DNA of 51,986 nucleotides from Marinitoga hydrogenitolerans DSM 16785 (GCF_900129175.1 NZ_FQUI01000012.1:1-51986), one strand, 5' to 3'. Positions 16,106 to 25,974 are shown, counted from the first letter of the stretch. Notes: generated by a model not told the origin, from the sequence alone. Numbers and translations are program-made.

Positions 16106-18148
16106 ATGATTTCTTTAAAAAAGTGGTTTAAAAATAATATAAAAATAATTTTTTCATTATTATTTATAATTCTCTATATAATATGGATTGTTTTCATTTA
16201 CCATATTATAGCTTTTGATGCTGAAAAAAGAATGGATGTACAATATAATAAAATATTAAAAACAATAGAATTTCAAGAAAATTCTATTTTTAACGATATA
16301 AAGTTAGTCACAAATTCTTATGTTTATGCTGTTGACTCAAAAAAAGTTTTAGAAGACGTTGTAAATAACAATATGTATATAAAATCAATAATTGACTATA
16401 AACCACTTTCGGATGTGATTGATAAAGGATATCCAGAAAAATTTTTGAATAATAATTTAAAGCTTGAAATAAAAAATAAAATAAAAGATTTAGAGAAAGG
16501 TAAATATATTAAATTTAACACAAAAGATAGCTTGTTTTATATAATGCCGTATTTTTATAAATTGATAGAGAATCAAGAAATTTTTCAGGGCCTTTTAATA
16601 TTTGAAATTGATAAAGATTCTATGCTAAATCAAGTAAAAGAATTTTTATTAGATGATGAAAAAATAGTGAGCACGAAACCAATAAAAAATTTTTTTATAA
16701 AATACAAAGAATATAGATTTTATTCAACAAAATATTATTATGTAATAAGTTTTAAGGGAAAGGTTTATACATTTTTTTACTTATCTTTGATTTTATTTTT
16801 TATTGTTATTGTATTATACTATATAATAAAAACATTATTCGTAAGATTTTTAGAAAAAAACATGATAGAGCCAGTAAAAGATTTTTCTGAATATATAAGA
16901 GAATCAAAAGTAGAACCATATAATAAAGAATTTAAAATAGTAGAATTTGAAAATATGAGAAAAGCATTTAATGAAATGATAATAAAAATGAAAAATAACA
17001 AAATTGAATTAGAAAGTGCTTATGAAGAAACTAATGCTATGAATGAAGAATTAATAGAAACCAATAAAAAATTAGAACAATATATTAAAAAATTTGAAAG
17101 TATTATCAAAATAATAGGGAATATGAGTTTACAGGATTTTGATGAAAAAAAATTCTTTGATGAATTTTTGAAATTATCAATAGATATGATACCAGAAGTA
17201 AAATATGGTAGTATCGTAATTAAAGAAAATAAAAACTGGAAATTTATTTCAACCTATGGGCATAATTTTGAAATATTAAAACATGTTGTTTTTCCTGAAA
17301 AAAATTTTATTTATGCGAAAAAATCAAAAATTGTTGAGGATATAATTAGCGAAGATAAAATATTATTAGATAATAAAAATTACAAAATGATAAAAGAAGC
17401 AACAATTCCAATAAAAAAGAGCATATTAGTACCTTTAAAGATAAACGATATTATAATTGGTCAGATAGCCCTTGATACAGATAGAGAAGTAGATATATCA
17501 GAAGAAAGTGTAAAACTCGTTGAAACTTTGAGCATAATTTCTTCAGTATTTATAAGATTAAAAAGAGTCTCTAAAGAGGAAGGAAAGTTACATAAGAATA
17601 TTATATTAGCTCTTATTAAAGCGCTTGAATATTATGATAAATATACAAAAGGTCATTCAGAAAGAGTGGCAAAATATTCAACAGAATTTGCAGAATTTAT
17701 AAATCTATCTAAAGAAAAAATAAAAAAACTTTATTGGTCGAGCATCACACATGACATAGGAAAATTTTTTATTCCACAAACAATATTAAATAAACCTGGT
17801 AAATTAAATGATGAAGAATATGAAATTATAAAAGAACATCCAGTAAAAAGTTATGAATTATTATCTAAAAATGAATATTTAAATGAATTTTCCATTATAG
17901 TTAGACATCATCATGAGAGATGGGACGGAACCGGATATCCAGATGGTTTAAAAGAAGAAAATATACCATACTTTTCTAGGATAATTTCTCTTGCAGATAG
18001 TTTTGATGCAATGAGAACAGAAAGACCGTACAAAAAAGAAATGAGGATTGATGAAATAATAGAAGAAATAAGAAGAAATGCAGGTACACAATTCGATCCA
18101 ATTTTATCGAGTAAATTTATTGAATTTTTGAGGAGGAAGTATCTGTGA
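16106..18148 (+). CDS. Membrane HD-GYP phosphodiesterase with HAMP-like and GAF domains
   Basis: 680 aa. Membrane helices at about 12-36 and 226-248 flank an extracytoplasmic sensor of about 185 residues. These are followed by a HAMP-like linker (about 249-300), a coiled coil (about 300-335), a GAF-like domain (about 335-490) and an HD-GYP domain (about 500-680). The catalytic residues are intact: the HD pair in THDIGKF, and HHERWDGTGYPDG, the extended GYP motif. HD-GYP enzymes hydrolyse c-di-GMP to pGpG or GMP. Starts at ATG 16106 behind ATAGGTGAG, directly after a binding protein gene. No GGDEF cyclase is in the window. Confidence 0.93.
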   Translation: MISLKKWFKNNIKIIFSLLFIILYIIWIVFIYHIIAFDAEKRMDVQYNKILKTIEFQENSIFNDIKLVTNSYVYAVDSKKVLEDVVNNNMYIKSIIDYKPLSDVIDKGYPEKFLNNNLKLEIKNKIKDLEKGKYIKFNTKDSLFYIMPYFYKLIENQEIFQGLLIFEIDKDSMLNQVKEFLLDDEKIVSTKPIKNFFIKYKEYRFYSTKYYYVISFKGKVYTFFYLSLILFFIVIVLYYIIKTLFVRFLEKNMIEPVKDFSEYIRESKVEPYNKEFKIVEFENMRKAFNEMIIKMKNNKIELESAYEETNAMNEELIETNKKLEQYIKKFESIIKIIGNMSLQDFDEKKFFDEFLKLSIDMIPEVKYGSIVIKENKNWKFISTYGHNFEILKHVVFPEKNFIYAKKSKIVEDIISEDKILLDNKNYKMIKEATIPIKKSILVPLKINDIIIGQIALDTDREVDISEESVKLVETLSIISSVFIRLKRVSKEEGKLHKNIILALIKALEYYDKYTKGHSERVAKYSTEFAEFINLSKEKIKKLYWSSITHDIGKFFIPQTILNKPGKLNDEEYEIIKEHPVKSYELLSKNEYLNEFSIIVRHHHERWDGTGYPDGLKEENIPYFSRIISLADSFDAMRTERPYKKEMRIDEIIEEIRRNAGTQFDPILSSKFIEFLRRKYL

Positions 18149-19257
18149 GAATAAACGTAGAACCATTTGAGCGAATGAGAAAGTTTGAATATATTGTTCC
18201 TTTTATATATATAACTCTTTTAATTTTTGGTATTTTTATGGTAAGAACAGCAACATATGGTGAATATATTGAAGATAATTATTATAAACAAATTATATTT
18301 TCATTTTTAGGAATAATAATTTTTTTCTTTACTTTTTTTCTAAAAGAAAGAATTCTAAAAAGTATAATAGTTCATTTATATACAATAACATTATTTTTAT
18401 TAATGTATGTGTTAGTTTTTGAAAGAGCCAGATATGGTGCAAAAAGATGGATAAGAGTTGGACCTGTTGGAATACAGCCATCGCATTTATTTTTAATATT
18501 TACTCTAGTTATTTTTGCGAAATATTTAGCTGAAAAGAATAAAAAGGCATATTATATTTTATCATTTACAACTTTAATAGGTTTAGGTTTAATATTTAAA
18601 CAACCGGATTTAGGAATGACATTATTTACATTTGGATTGTGGTTCTTATTGACATATATATCTGGAGAACATGAAAAAACATGGAAAACATCATTGTTTT
18701 TAATGTTATTTTCTTCCCCATTTGCTTTCTATTTTATGGAAGATTATCAACGTGCAAGAATAGTTGGATTTTTATTTCCTGAAAAAAATGCTGCGAGTGT
18801 TGCTTATAATACATTGCAATCTATTAGAGCAATTGGTTCAGGTGGATTTTTTGGAAAAGGTTATTTAAATGGTTTTATGAATTTATCAGACTTTGTTCCA
18901 GAAGATCATAATGATTTTATTATCTCGGTAATTGGAGAAGAATTGGGTTTTTTAGGTATTTTATTTGTATTAATAATATATGCGTTATTGATATACAGAA
19001 TATATGTATATGCAAAAAAGACAAGGAGAAAATTTTGGAAATATATATATTTCGGAACAATTACGATAATATTTTTTCATGTATATGAAAATATTGGTAT
19101 GGCTCTTGGTATAATGCCTGTTACAGGAGTTCCATTACCTCTTGTTTCATATGGTGGAAGTCAGATAATAACATTCTCATTTTTATTAGGATTAGTAACA
19201 AAAGGTATTTCAACAACAGAAAGATTTTCTGAAGATAATTATATAGACAATGAATAG
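18145..19257 (+). CDS. rodA: SEDS-family peptidoglycan glycosyltransferase RodA
   Basis: Polymerises lipid II glycan chains during wall elongation, together with PBP2. 370 aa with about ten membrane helices. Landmarks: ERARYGAKRWIRVGPVGIQPSH (loop after helix 4), IFKQPDLGMTL, FVPEDHNDFIISVIGEELGF and MPVTGVPLPLVSYGGSQ, all strongly typical of SEDS proteins. It starts at GTG 18145 behind AGGAGGAAG and overlaps the HD-GYP stop codon by 4 nt. Its functional partners, PBP2 and MreBCD, are encoded about 3 kb downstream on the other strand. RodA is chosen over FtsW on that context. Confidence 0.9.
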   Translation: MRINVEPFERMRKFEYIVPFIYITLLIFGIFMVRTATYGEYIEDNYYKQIIFSFLGIIIFFFTFFLKERILKSIIVHLYTITLFLLMYVLVFERARYGAKRWIRVGPVGIQPSHLFLIFTLVIFAKYLAEKNKKAYYILSFTTLIGLGLIFKQPDLGMTLFTFGLWFLLTYISGEHEKTWKTSLFLMLFSSPFAFYFMEDYQRARIVGFLFPEKNAASVAYNTLQSIRAIGSGGFFGKGYLNGFMNLSDFVPEDHNDFIISVIGEELGFLGILFVLIIYALLIYRIYVYAKKTRRKFWKYIYFGTITIIFFHVYENIGMALGIMPVTGVPLPLVSYGGSQIITFSFLLGLVTKGISTTERFSEDNYIDNE

Positions 19258-19266
19258 GTGGTAATT

Positions 19267-19731
19267 GTGATTAAGATTTTTGTAATAGGAAAACCAAAAA
19301 CAAAATTTATAAAATCTGGAATTGAACAATATTTGAAATGGAATAAAAAATACGATAGAGTTGAATTAATAGAATTACCTTTATCAACAGATTTAAATAA
19401 AATAACCTCTGAAGAATATAAAAAACAGGATAAAGAAAAATTTGCAAAATATTATCTTCCAGATGTTTTTAAAGTTGTTTTAGATGAAAGAGGAAAGGAA
19501 TTGTCTTCAATAGAATTTGCAAATAAAATAGAAAAATGGAGAATAGGCAGAAAGAATATATCTTTTTTTATTGGTGGGCCTTTAGGACATCATGAAGAAA
19601 TAAGGAAAAATGCAGATTTCTTGCTTTCAATATCAAGAATGACATTTACGCATGAAATGGCAGTTTTGTTATTATTAGAGCAAATATATAGAGCTTTTAA
19701 AATAAATAATAATGAAAAATATCATTATTAG
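19267..19731 (+). CDS. rlmH: 23S rRNA (pseudouridine1915-N3)-methyltransferase RlmH
   Basis: SPOUT-class methyltransferase that modifies helix 69 of 23S rRNA in assembled ribosomes. Start placed at GTG 19267 (MIKIFVIGKPKTKFIKSG), 5-7 nt after AGGTGG; an in-frame GTG at 19258 lies too close to the ribosome binding site. 154 aa. Motifs: VVLDERGKELSSIEFA, FFIGGPLGHHEEI (the knotted SAM-binding loop), and SISRMTFTHEMAVLLLLEQIYRA near the C-terminus. It ends KYHY; family members usually finish with a YH-rich end that reaches the substrate. Confidence 0.95.
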   Translation: MIKIFVIGKPKTKFIKSGIEQYLKWNKKYDRVELIELPLSTDLNKITSEEYKKQDKEKFAKYYLPDVFKVVLDERGKELSSIEFANKIEKWRIGRKNISFFIGGPLGHHEEIRKNADFLLSISRMTFTHEMAVLLLLEQIYRAFKINNNEKYHY

Positions 19732-19740
19732 GAGGTAAAT

Positions 19741-20058
19741 ATGCATAAAAGAATTTTTAAAAGATTAAAAAATTATAAAGCAGTTGAAGAATATTTTCAA
19801 AGTGAAATAAAAGATGTTCAAACATTAGAAATTGTAAAAGATGTATTATACGAAGATAATGATGAAAATCAAGCTTTAATCGAAGAAAAAGATAAAGTTA
19901 AATTTATAAAATTTTATCGTTCTGGAAGTTGTGAATTATGTTATGAAGAATATATTGATGAAACAAAAACAAAATTGGAAGAATGGAAAGAAAACCCGCC
20001 AGATTTTAGAGATCAAACATTGCAGTTAGAAATTATAATAGAGGTAAAAGAGAAATAA
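19741..20058 (+). CDS. Small acidic protein of unknown function
   Basis: 105 aa, ATG 19741 with AGGAGG 6 nt upstream. It is highly charged (Glu, Lys, Asp), has no signal peptide or membrane segment, and contains the two cysteines CELC at about residues 64-67. I do not recognise a family. It is the last gene of the operon beginning at 15428 and is followed by a strong terminator. Confidence 0.7.
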   Translation: MHKRIFKRLKNYKAVEEYFQSEIKDVQTLEIVKDVLYEDNDENQALIEEKDKVKFIKFYRSGSCELCYEEYIDETKTKLEEWKENPPDFRDQTLQLEIIIEVKEK

Positions 20059-20075
20059 AATAACTTTTGACAATT

Positions 20076-20109
20076 AAAAGCGCCTGGGAAAATTCTCAAG
20101 CGCTTTTTT
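20076..20109. terminator. Bidirectional rho-independent terminator
   Basis: Stem AAAAGCGC (20076-20083) pairs with GCGCTTTT (20100-20107), with five more inner pairs, followed by a T run. On the other strand an equal T run follows, so it can also stop transcripts from the HAD gene. Confidence 0.85.
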
Positions 20110-20237
20110 GTTTATAATTTTTTACGGGCATCTTTGCCCGATTTATTTTACTTCCTCAATATATTTCGCAAACACACCTCCGGTGGGGTATTACTTGATT
20201 ATAATCTGACATATAGAAAAAATTCAGTTTTTTAAAA
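20110..20237 (-). other. Gap with a hairpin and a possible remnant of a gene end
   Basis: On the minus strand a short frame ends YPTGGVFAKYIEEVK before a TAA (20149-20147). A hairpin CGGGCA/TGCCCG (20125-20140) follows at the distance expected after a gene. An in-frame TAA lies just upstream, so only about 15 codons remain. It could be the decayed end of a lost gene, or chance. The gap shows no other feature. Confidence 0.25.
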
Positions 20238-20870
20238 TTATTTTAGATTATCAATAATTGGAAGTATTTCTTTAATATCATGAACAATATAATCAGCATC
20301 TTTTACTTCATCTTCTCCGAATCCATATGCACAACCTATAGAGAGAAATCCGTTTTTTTTGGCAGCTTCTATATCCTTATGCCTATCCCCAATCATAATA
20401 AAATCTTTTTTTCCATTTGAAATTTTCTTTAAAACAACATCTTTTTCTTGCCAATTATACATTTCAGCGCAATGTGGTGAATCAATATATTTGTTTAAAC
20501 CTTTGTCCAATAATGCATTTAGATATTTAATATTGCAGTTTGAAAGAATATACAAAATATGTTTTTTCTCTTTTAAATTTTCCAAAACTTCAAACGCACC
20601 ATCAAAAAAAAGGTTATTATAATTTGAGGTTTTTATTATTTCGGTTTCATATTCATCCAATAATTCTATAGCTTTATTAATAATATTTTTATCTGTAGTT
20701 TTTAATAGCCCTTCAAATATTTCATCAATAGTATAGCCAATATATTTAAATATTTCATCATCTGGAATATTATGATTGTATCCAAGAGATTTTAAGACAT
20801 TTCTAATTGCTGGTAAAGCAATATTTTCTGTTTTTATAAGCGTACCATCTAAATCGAAAACAATATTCAT
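20238..20870 (-). CDS. HAD-family phosphatase, phosphoglycolate phosphatase-like
   Basis: 210 aa. Motif I MNIVFDLDGTLIKTENIA gives the nucleophilic Asp and the general acid. Motif II is the Ser in ILSNCNIKYLN, and motif IV is FIMIGDRHKDIEAAKKNG. A helical cap (about 15-85) follows motif I, making it subclass I like Gph and PpaX. The substrate cannot be read from the sequence. It begins 11 nt after the secreted protein gene to its right and is last in the mreB-to-HAD run. Confidence 0.88.
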   Translation of the reverse strand: MNIVFDLDGTLIKTENIALPAIRNVLKSLGYNHNIPDDEIFKYIGYTIDEIFEGLLKTTDKNIINKAIELLDEYETEIIKTSNYNNLFFDGAFEVLENLKEKKHILYILSNCNIKYLNALLDKGLNKYIDSPHCAEMYNWQEKDVVLKKISNGKKDFIMIGDRHKDIEAAKKNGFLSIGCAYGFGEDEVKDADYIVHDIKEILPIIDNLK

Positions 20871-20881
20871 TTTTTCCTCCT

Positions 20882-22093
20882 TTAATAATTGATATAACTT
20901 CTGATGGTTAATACAATTTCTTGATTTCCGTTAATATAAACAGAGATTTTGTCAGAGTTTTCAAATTTATTTATGTAATTTCCTTTAATATTTAATAATT
21001 TCATAGCTTGACCTGTAATAGTTATTCTTGTTTTTCCTGGTGAAGTAACATTGAATTTAAATGTTTTTTCAACATAATTTTTTGTTTTTATTTCGTTTAG
21101 AATTTCTAAATTCGAAAAAGAATTCCAAGATTCCCCTATATAAAATTCACCTTTAGAATTTACAGCGGTTTTTGATATGTTGGATACTTTGTTTAAATAT
21201 TCAATATTATCTTTTTTAGAAAACAAATATATTTTTCCAGGGATAAGTGGAATACCCAAACCGTTTTCTTTAGTGTTTTCAAATTCCCTTATAATAGATA
21301 GATATTTATTATTAAAGGATCTGGAATAAAAATTAATTTCTAAATAATTTATATCTTCATATTTTTTTATACTTCCTAATTTTATAACCTTTGAAAATTC
21401 ACCATCAAAAGTTTTAATTTCTCCCATATCGATAATAGCGCTTTCATTGACTATTTGTGGAATAGATGGAGATGTTTCTAAAGCAAAAGATTTACTGGTA
21501 TATAATCTATTATCTTTTAAAGGTTGATTTAAATCAAAATTTTCATTAATTAAAAAAGTATTATATGAATCTTTTATTTTGCCGTATATTTTATAGGTAA
21601 CAAACAAATCACCATTAGTTTTTAAATTGTAGAATAAATCCCATTTTAAAGGTTTGGAAGTAAGAACAAGTCCTTTAATATTTTTTGCATATAATACCTT
21701 GTTATTTAATAATATACTTAACTTTTCTGAATCTGTTTTACACCATGATTTTAATGAATTGTTGTAAAAATAAATATAGTTTGGATTAAAAAAATCTTTT
21801 AAGATTATAGGATTTGTATTTATTATATTAACTCGACTACTTAAAGTATTTTTCAAATCATCAATTGTTCCTATAATTTTAAAGGTTATATTTTCCAAAT
21901 TTGCTATTTGTACTTTATAATATTCAGCGTTTTCTATAAATACTAAATTTTCTTCTGGATCTAAAGAAATATTTAGTTCATCAGTCCATGGATATTCTTG
22001 GCTGATTATTCCAATATTTTTAAATATAAATAGGTTATTGGAAAAAATAGTTAGTGAAAAAATAACAATAAGAAAAATAAAAATTTTTTTCAT
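20882..22093 (-). CDS. Secreted protein with a DUF4139-like C-terminal region
   Basis: Start ATG 22093-22091 behind GGGGGTG; a GTG three codons earlier overlaps that site. 403 aa with a signal peptide (1-18, ending TIFSN). The chain is beta-rich, with the segments GLVLTSKPLKWDLFYNLKTN and NTFLINENFDLNQP in the middle. The C-terminal part (GEFYIGESWNSFSNLEILNEIKTKNYVEKTFKFNV split by turns) recalls DUF4139 proteins; this resemblance is weak and from memory. It lies 15 nt after the PBP2 gene, so it may act at the cell wall. Role unknown. Confidence 0.6.
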   Translation of the reverse strand: MKKIFIFLIVIFSLTIFSNNLFIFKNIGIISQEYPWTDELNISLDPEENLVFIENAEYYKVQIANLENITFKIIGTIDDLKNTLSSRVNIINTNPIILKDFFNPNYIYFYNNSLKSWCKTDSEKLSILLNNKVLYAKNIKGLVLTSKPLKWDLFYNLKTNGDLFVTYKIYGKIKDSYNTFLINENFDLNQPLKDNRLYTSKSFALETSPSIPQIVNESAIIDMGEIKTFDGEFSKVIKLGSIKKYEDINYLEINFYSRSFNNKYLSIIREFENTKENGLGIPLIPGKIYLFSKKDNIEYLNKVSNISKTAVNSKGEFYIGESWNSFSNLEILNEIKTKNYVEKTFKFNVTSPGKTRITITGQAMKLLNIKGNYINKFENSDKISVYINGNQEIVLTIRSYINY

Positions 22094-22108
22094 AAAAAAC
22101 ACCCCCGC

Positions 22109-23818
22109 CTATTTATTTGTATTTTTTAATTCCAAATATTTTTCTAAAGCTTTTTTTGCAATTGGTGCAGCAACTTCAGAACCATATCCACCATTTTCCA
22201 CAAAAGAAACTATTGAAACTTCAGGATTGTTAGCAGGCATAAATCCCGCAAACCATGAATGAGCTGATTTTCCGCCTGTAACTTCAGCTGTTCCGGTTTT
22301 TCCAGCAACTAATCCCTTGAAATCTTTAAAAACATGATAGGCAGTTCCACCATCAGAACTATTTCCAGGATATGTTGTAACTTCTATTAATCCCTTTAAA
22401 ATATTGAAATAATCTAAAGGATTAATATTATGAACAAAGGTCAATTTTTTTTCATAATTTACAACATCTTCAGACATATTTTTTACGTATCTTTTCAAAA
22501 CATGAAATTGATAATATTTACCTTTTGTTGAAAGTATATTATATAATCTTAATATACTAATAGGTGTGAATTGCATATAACCTTGACCAATAGAGGTTAG
22601 AACCGTTTCTCCAATAAACCAATCTTTTCCAAATTTTTCTTTTTTCCATTCTCTGCTTGGAAATACAGATTTAACTTCACCTGTTAAATCTATATCAGTT
22701 TTTCTATTTATTTCAAACATTTTTGCATATGAACTCATAGTATCAATACCAAGATTTAAACCCAGATTGTAATAATATAGATTGCAGGAAACTCTTAAAG
22801 ATTTTACAAGATCAGTAACGCCATGACCAAAGATATTCCAATCATAATATTCTGCAATAACCTTATCTTTTGAATTTTTTAACTCGAATTTTCCATCACA
22901 AAAGATAGTTGCTTCTGGAGAAATTCCTTCTTCCAGACCTACTAATGCAAAAAATGGTTTTATAACAGAACCTGGAGGATAGACTGAAGAAATAGCTCTA
23001 TTAATTAAAGGTTGCTTTGTATCGTAAATTATTTTTTTCCATTCCTGTATAGATAGTCCAGAAGAAAATAAATTTGGTTCAACAGCTGGATAACTAACAA
23101 GAGCTAAAATATCACCATTATTAGGATTAGACATTATGACAGCACCAGGTTTTTTATATTTTTCTATTTCATCATATATATATTTTTGTAAATAATAATC
23201 AATTGTGAGATATAAATCCATCCCTTTAATAGGTTCAACAGTTTCTAAAACTTTATCTATACGTCCTCCTGGAGTAATTTTTACAATTTGATAACCAGGT
23301 TTCCCTTCTAAAACATTATTATATACTTTTTCAACACCATATAAGGGTTTCCCTTCAGAATTGACATAACCGATAATAGGATATAAAGACTTATCTCTAT
23401 ATTTTCGTATATATTTTTCAGAAATTCTTATACCTTTAATATTTAAAATTTGTTTAATATTAGCAGGAGTAAGATTTACAGTAAGATTCTTTTGAAATAT
23501 AAGTTTATCGATTAATGTTTCTGGTGAATCAGTAATAGAAGAAAAAATATTTTTTAATAGTTTAATGTCTTCTTCGGAAAAAGATTCATTAAAATTTTCA
23601 ATAACATATACTTTTTCATTCCAGGCTAATAAAACCCCGTTTTTATCATATATATTTCCACGTATAGGATTTAAGGTAATAATTCTTGTACTTAATTCCT
23701 CAACTTCTTTTTCATATTTTGCATGATTGATAAGTTGTATGTAAGCAGCTCTTGCACCAAGAATAAAAAAGGAAAAAAGAAATAGAACAACCAAAGTTTC
23801 AAATCGTGATTCTTTCAT
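22109..23818 (-). CDS. mrdA: Penicillin-binding protein 2 (elongasome transpeptidase)
   Basis: Cross-links peptidoglycan in lateral wall growth, with RodA. 569 aa: one membrane anchor (about 8-27), a dimerisation/pedestal region (about 45-200, with PIRGNIYDKNGVLLA), and a transpeptidase domain with the three active-site motifs SxxK (S284-K287 in PPGSVIKPFF), SxN (SCN at 344-346) and KTG (K507 in AGKTGTAEV). It overlaps the mreD-like gene by 20 nt and follows mreB, mreC and mreD, the classical shape cluster order. Confidence 0.95.
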   Translation of the reverse strand: MKESRFETLVVLFLFSFFILGARAAYIQLINHAKYEKEVEELSTRIITLNPIRGNIYDKNGVLLAWNEKVYVIENFNESFSEEDIKLLKNIFSSITDSPETLIDKLIFQKNLTVNLTPANIKQILNIKGIRISEKYIRKYRDKSLYPIIGYVNSEGKPLYGVEKVYNNVLEGKPGYQIVKITPGGRIDKVLETVEPIKGMDLYLTIDYYLQKYIYDEIEKYKKPGAVIMSNPNNGDILALVSYPAVEPNLFSSGLSIQEWKKIIYDTKQPLINRAISSVYPPGSVIKPFFALVGLEEGISPEATIFCDGKFELKNSKDKVIAEYYDWNIFGHGVTDLVKSLRVSCNLYYYNLGLNLGIDTMSSYAKMFEINRKTDIDLTGEVKSVFPSREWKKEKFGKDWFIGETVLTSIGQGYMQFTPISILRLYNILSTKGKYYQFHVLKRYVKNMSEDVVNYEKKLTFVHNINPLDYFNILKGLIEVTTYPGNSSDGGTAYHVFKDFKGLVAGKTGTAEVTGGKSAHSWFAGFMPANNPEVSIVSFVENGGYGSEVAAPIAKKALEKYLELKNTNK

Positions 23819-24209
23819 TTTTATCTATCCTTCCGACAATAATAAAATGGGTAATAGAAAGCAAAATGTATGAAATTACTAATACATAGAAATTTTTATT
23901 TATAAAAGCTAAAAAAATTAAAGGTATTGAAGCACTGAAAAGACTTCTCAAATAGCTTTTTTCTAAAAATTCAAATAAATGAAATGAAATTACATTTATA
24001 ATAAAAAATATTATTGTCATTAATCCAATATCATATTTAGATGCAAAATATATAATAGAATATAATAATGAGAAAAAATACATTTTATCTTTAAAGAGAT
24101 ATTGAACTATTAAAAATGCGATAGGGAAAGAAAAGAATAAAATATCCCCCATCCATCTATCCCATGAAGATGATATTAATGTCATAATAGTGATATAAAT
24201 ATAAGTCAT
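23799..24209 (-). CDS. mreD: MreD-like membrane protein
   Basis: 136 aa, four or five hydrophobic helices and almost no soluble part. The sequence is poorly conserved, as is usual for MreD, so the call rests on its place between mreC and PBP2. Its ATG overlaps the mreC stop (TAATG). MreD is an integral membrane part of the rod-shape elongation complex. It is shorter than typical MreD (about 160 aa). Confidence 0.65.
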   Translation of the reverse strand: MTYIYITIMTLISSSWDRWMGDILFFSFPIAFLIVQYLFKDKMYFFSLLYSIIYFASKYDIGLMTIIFFIINVISFHLFEFLEKSYLRSLFSASIPLIFLAFINKNFYVLVISYILLSITHFIIVGRIDKNERITI

Positions 24210-24889
24210 TATTTCACCCCAAATTCACTAAAAAAGATAATATTACTTTGCAATTTAGTTGGGTTTAAGTAATATATTGTACGAGATTTTTTATATACAG
24301 TTCCTTTTATAAATAGGGTTTTATTAATCCAATTAGAATTGGATATCAAAAGAGTAATCTCTTCTCCATTTGTAAAAATATTAAAACCTTCAGGGATGTT
24401 TATAATAATATTTCCGTTTCTGCTTTCTTTTATTAATAAATCAATATTTTTATAGTTTCCAAAAATTTCTGTATTTCCCCAACCTAATTTACGTATAACT
24501 TTATTTTCATTTAAAGAGTCAACAACAAATCCAAGTATTATTCCATCTTTTGTAAAAGCAATTTCTCCATTTTTTACATCTTTGCTTGTTTTTATATAAT
24601 AATACTTAGAATCTTCGTTGATAAAAATCCCAGGAATTAAAGATAATTTTAAATCAATATTTTCATTTTTAATATTTATACTTTTAGTATAATCAGAAAT
24701 AATATATTCTAATCTTTCTAAATAAGATGCGTTTTTTGTTAATAATAGATAATTATTTCTTATTTCAAAAAAAACAATATCCAGAGGATAATTTACTCTG
24801 GATATAATTGAATTGATATAAGGAAATAACGTTGAAATTATTGATATAAATAAGAGAATTATCGTATAAAAAATAAATTTTCTAAACAT
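24209..24889 (-). CDS. mreC: Rod shape-determining protein MreC
   Basis: 226 aa: a membrane anchor (about 5-25), a short helical stretch, then a beta-barrel domain with the family segment KNGEIAFTKDGIILGFVVDSL, close to the MreC pattern (G..V.. .G.VG.V) and GNTEIFGNYKNIDLLIKESRNG. MreC links MreB filaments to PBP2 in the periplasm. It is somewhat shorter than typical (about 280 aa). ATG 24889 behind AGAGGTAAT, 1 nt after the mreB stop. Confidence 0.85.
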   Translation of the reverse strand: MFRKFIFYTIILLFISIISTLFPYINSIISRVNYPLDIVFFEIRNNYLLLTKNASYLERLEYIISDYTKSINIKNENIDLKLSLIPGIFINEDSKYYYIKTSKDVKNGEIAFTKDGIILGFVVDSLNENKVIRKLGWGNTEIFGNYKNIDLLIKESRNGNIIINIPEGFNIFTNGEEITLLISNSNWINKTLFIKGTVYKKSRTIYYLNPTKLQSNIIFFSEFGVK

Positions 24890-24890
24890 A

Positions 24891-25901
24891 TTACCTCTGT
24901 AACTTTGCTAGATTTTCAAGAATTTTAACCTTATCTAAAACCATACCAGCACCTCTTGCAACAGCAGTGAGAGGATCTTCAGCAACTATAACTTTAATTT
25001 TTGTCTCATGTTCGATTAAATCCTTTAAACCTTTTAATAAAGCGCCACCACCAGATAAATAAATTCCTTTCATAACAATATCAGTTAATAATTCTGGAGG
25101 TGTTTCTTCTACAGTTAATTTTATTTGCTCAACAATCTTTGAAACGGGATTATTTATAGCTTCTCTTATCTCATAACCCTTTAATACAATAGTTTTAGGA
25201 AGTCCAGATAATATATCTCTTCCAATAATTTCCACTTCTTCATTATCATATTCTTCATTTGGCCATGTATTACCAATTCTTTTCTTTATTTTTTCTGCAG
25301 TTCTTTCTCCAATTAATAATCCTGTTTTATCTTTAACATAATTAATAATGGCTTCATCAAGTTCATCTCCAGCTATTCTAACAGATTTTGAAAGTACAAT
25401 GCTCCCGAGTGAAATAACAGAGATTTCCGTTGTTCCTCCACCTATATCAACAACCATATTTCCAGAAGCTTCTTCTACATTTAAGCCAACACCAATAGCA
25501 GTAGCCATAGACTCTTCAATTAAAAAAGCCTTTCCAGCACCAGCATCCAAAGTTGCTTTGTATAGTGCATTTCTTTCCACTTCAGTTGCATCAGTAGGTA
25601 CTCCCACAATAACTGTAGGTTTGAAAAAAGTAAAAGAACCAACAGAAGCACCGATGAAATATTTTAACATAGCCAATGCAGTATTATAATCAGCTATAAC
25701 ACCATCTTTTAAAGGTCTGACAGCGATGATATTTGCAGGTGTTTTTCCTATCATCTTTTTTGCATCTTTTCCAACAGTTAAAATTTCCTTTGTATCCTTT
25801 TCTATAGCAATAACAGATGGTTCATTCACTACAATACCTTTCCCTTTAACATAAACCAAAGTATTAGCAGTTCCTAAATCTATTCCTATATTTGATCTCA
25901 T
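24891..25901 (-). CDS. mreB: Rod shape-determining actin homologue MreB
   Basis: 336 aa, full length. The actin-fold motifs are clear: phosphate 1 [19 protein letters not shown], phosphate 2 [18 protein letters not shown], and adenosine motif [18 protein letters not shown]. MreB forms membrane filaments that direct the elongation machinery. First gene of the run mreB-mreC-mreD-PBP2, with AGGAGG upstream and a promoter at 25934-25961. Confidence 0.97.
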   Translation of the reverse strand: MRSNIGIDLGTANTLVYVKGKGIVVNEPSVIAIEKDTKEILTVGKDAKKMIGKTPANIIAVRPLKDGVIADYNTALAMLKYFIGASVGSFTFFKPTVIVGVPTDATEVERNALYKATLDAGAGKAFLIEESMATAIGVGLNVEEASGNMVVDIGGGTTEISVISLGSIVLSKSVRIAGDELDEAIINYVKDKTGLLIGERTAEKIKKRIGNTWPNEEYDNEEVEIIGRDILSGLPKTIVLKGYEIREAINNPVSKIVEQIKLTVEETPPELLTDIVMKGIYLSGGGALLKGLKDLIEHETKIKVIVAEDPLTAVARGAGMVLDKVKILENLAKLQR

Positions 25902-25933
25902 CTTTAATCCTCCTGAAAAATTTTGTTTTAAAA

Positions 25934-25961
25934 ATTATATCACATAATAGTTAATAAACAA
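25934..25961 (-). promoter_or_regulatory. Promoter of the mreB operon
   Basis: Minus strand -35 TTGTTT (25961-25956), 16-nt spacer, -10 TATAAT (25939-25934), about 33 nt before the mreB ATG. Confidence 0.55.
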
Positions 25962-25974
25962 AGAATATAAAGTA

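Noticed and set aside
20125-20140. Hairpin as a second strong terminator
   Set aside because: It has no T run on either strand, unlike the terminator at 20076-20109.
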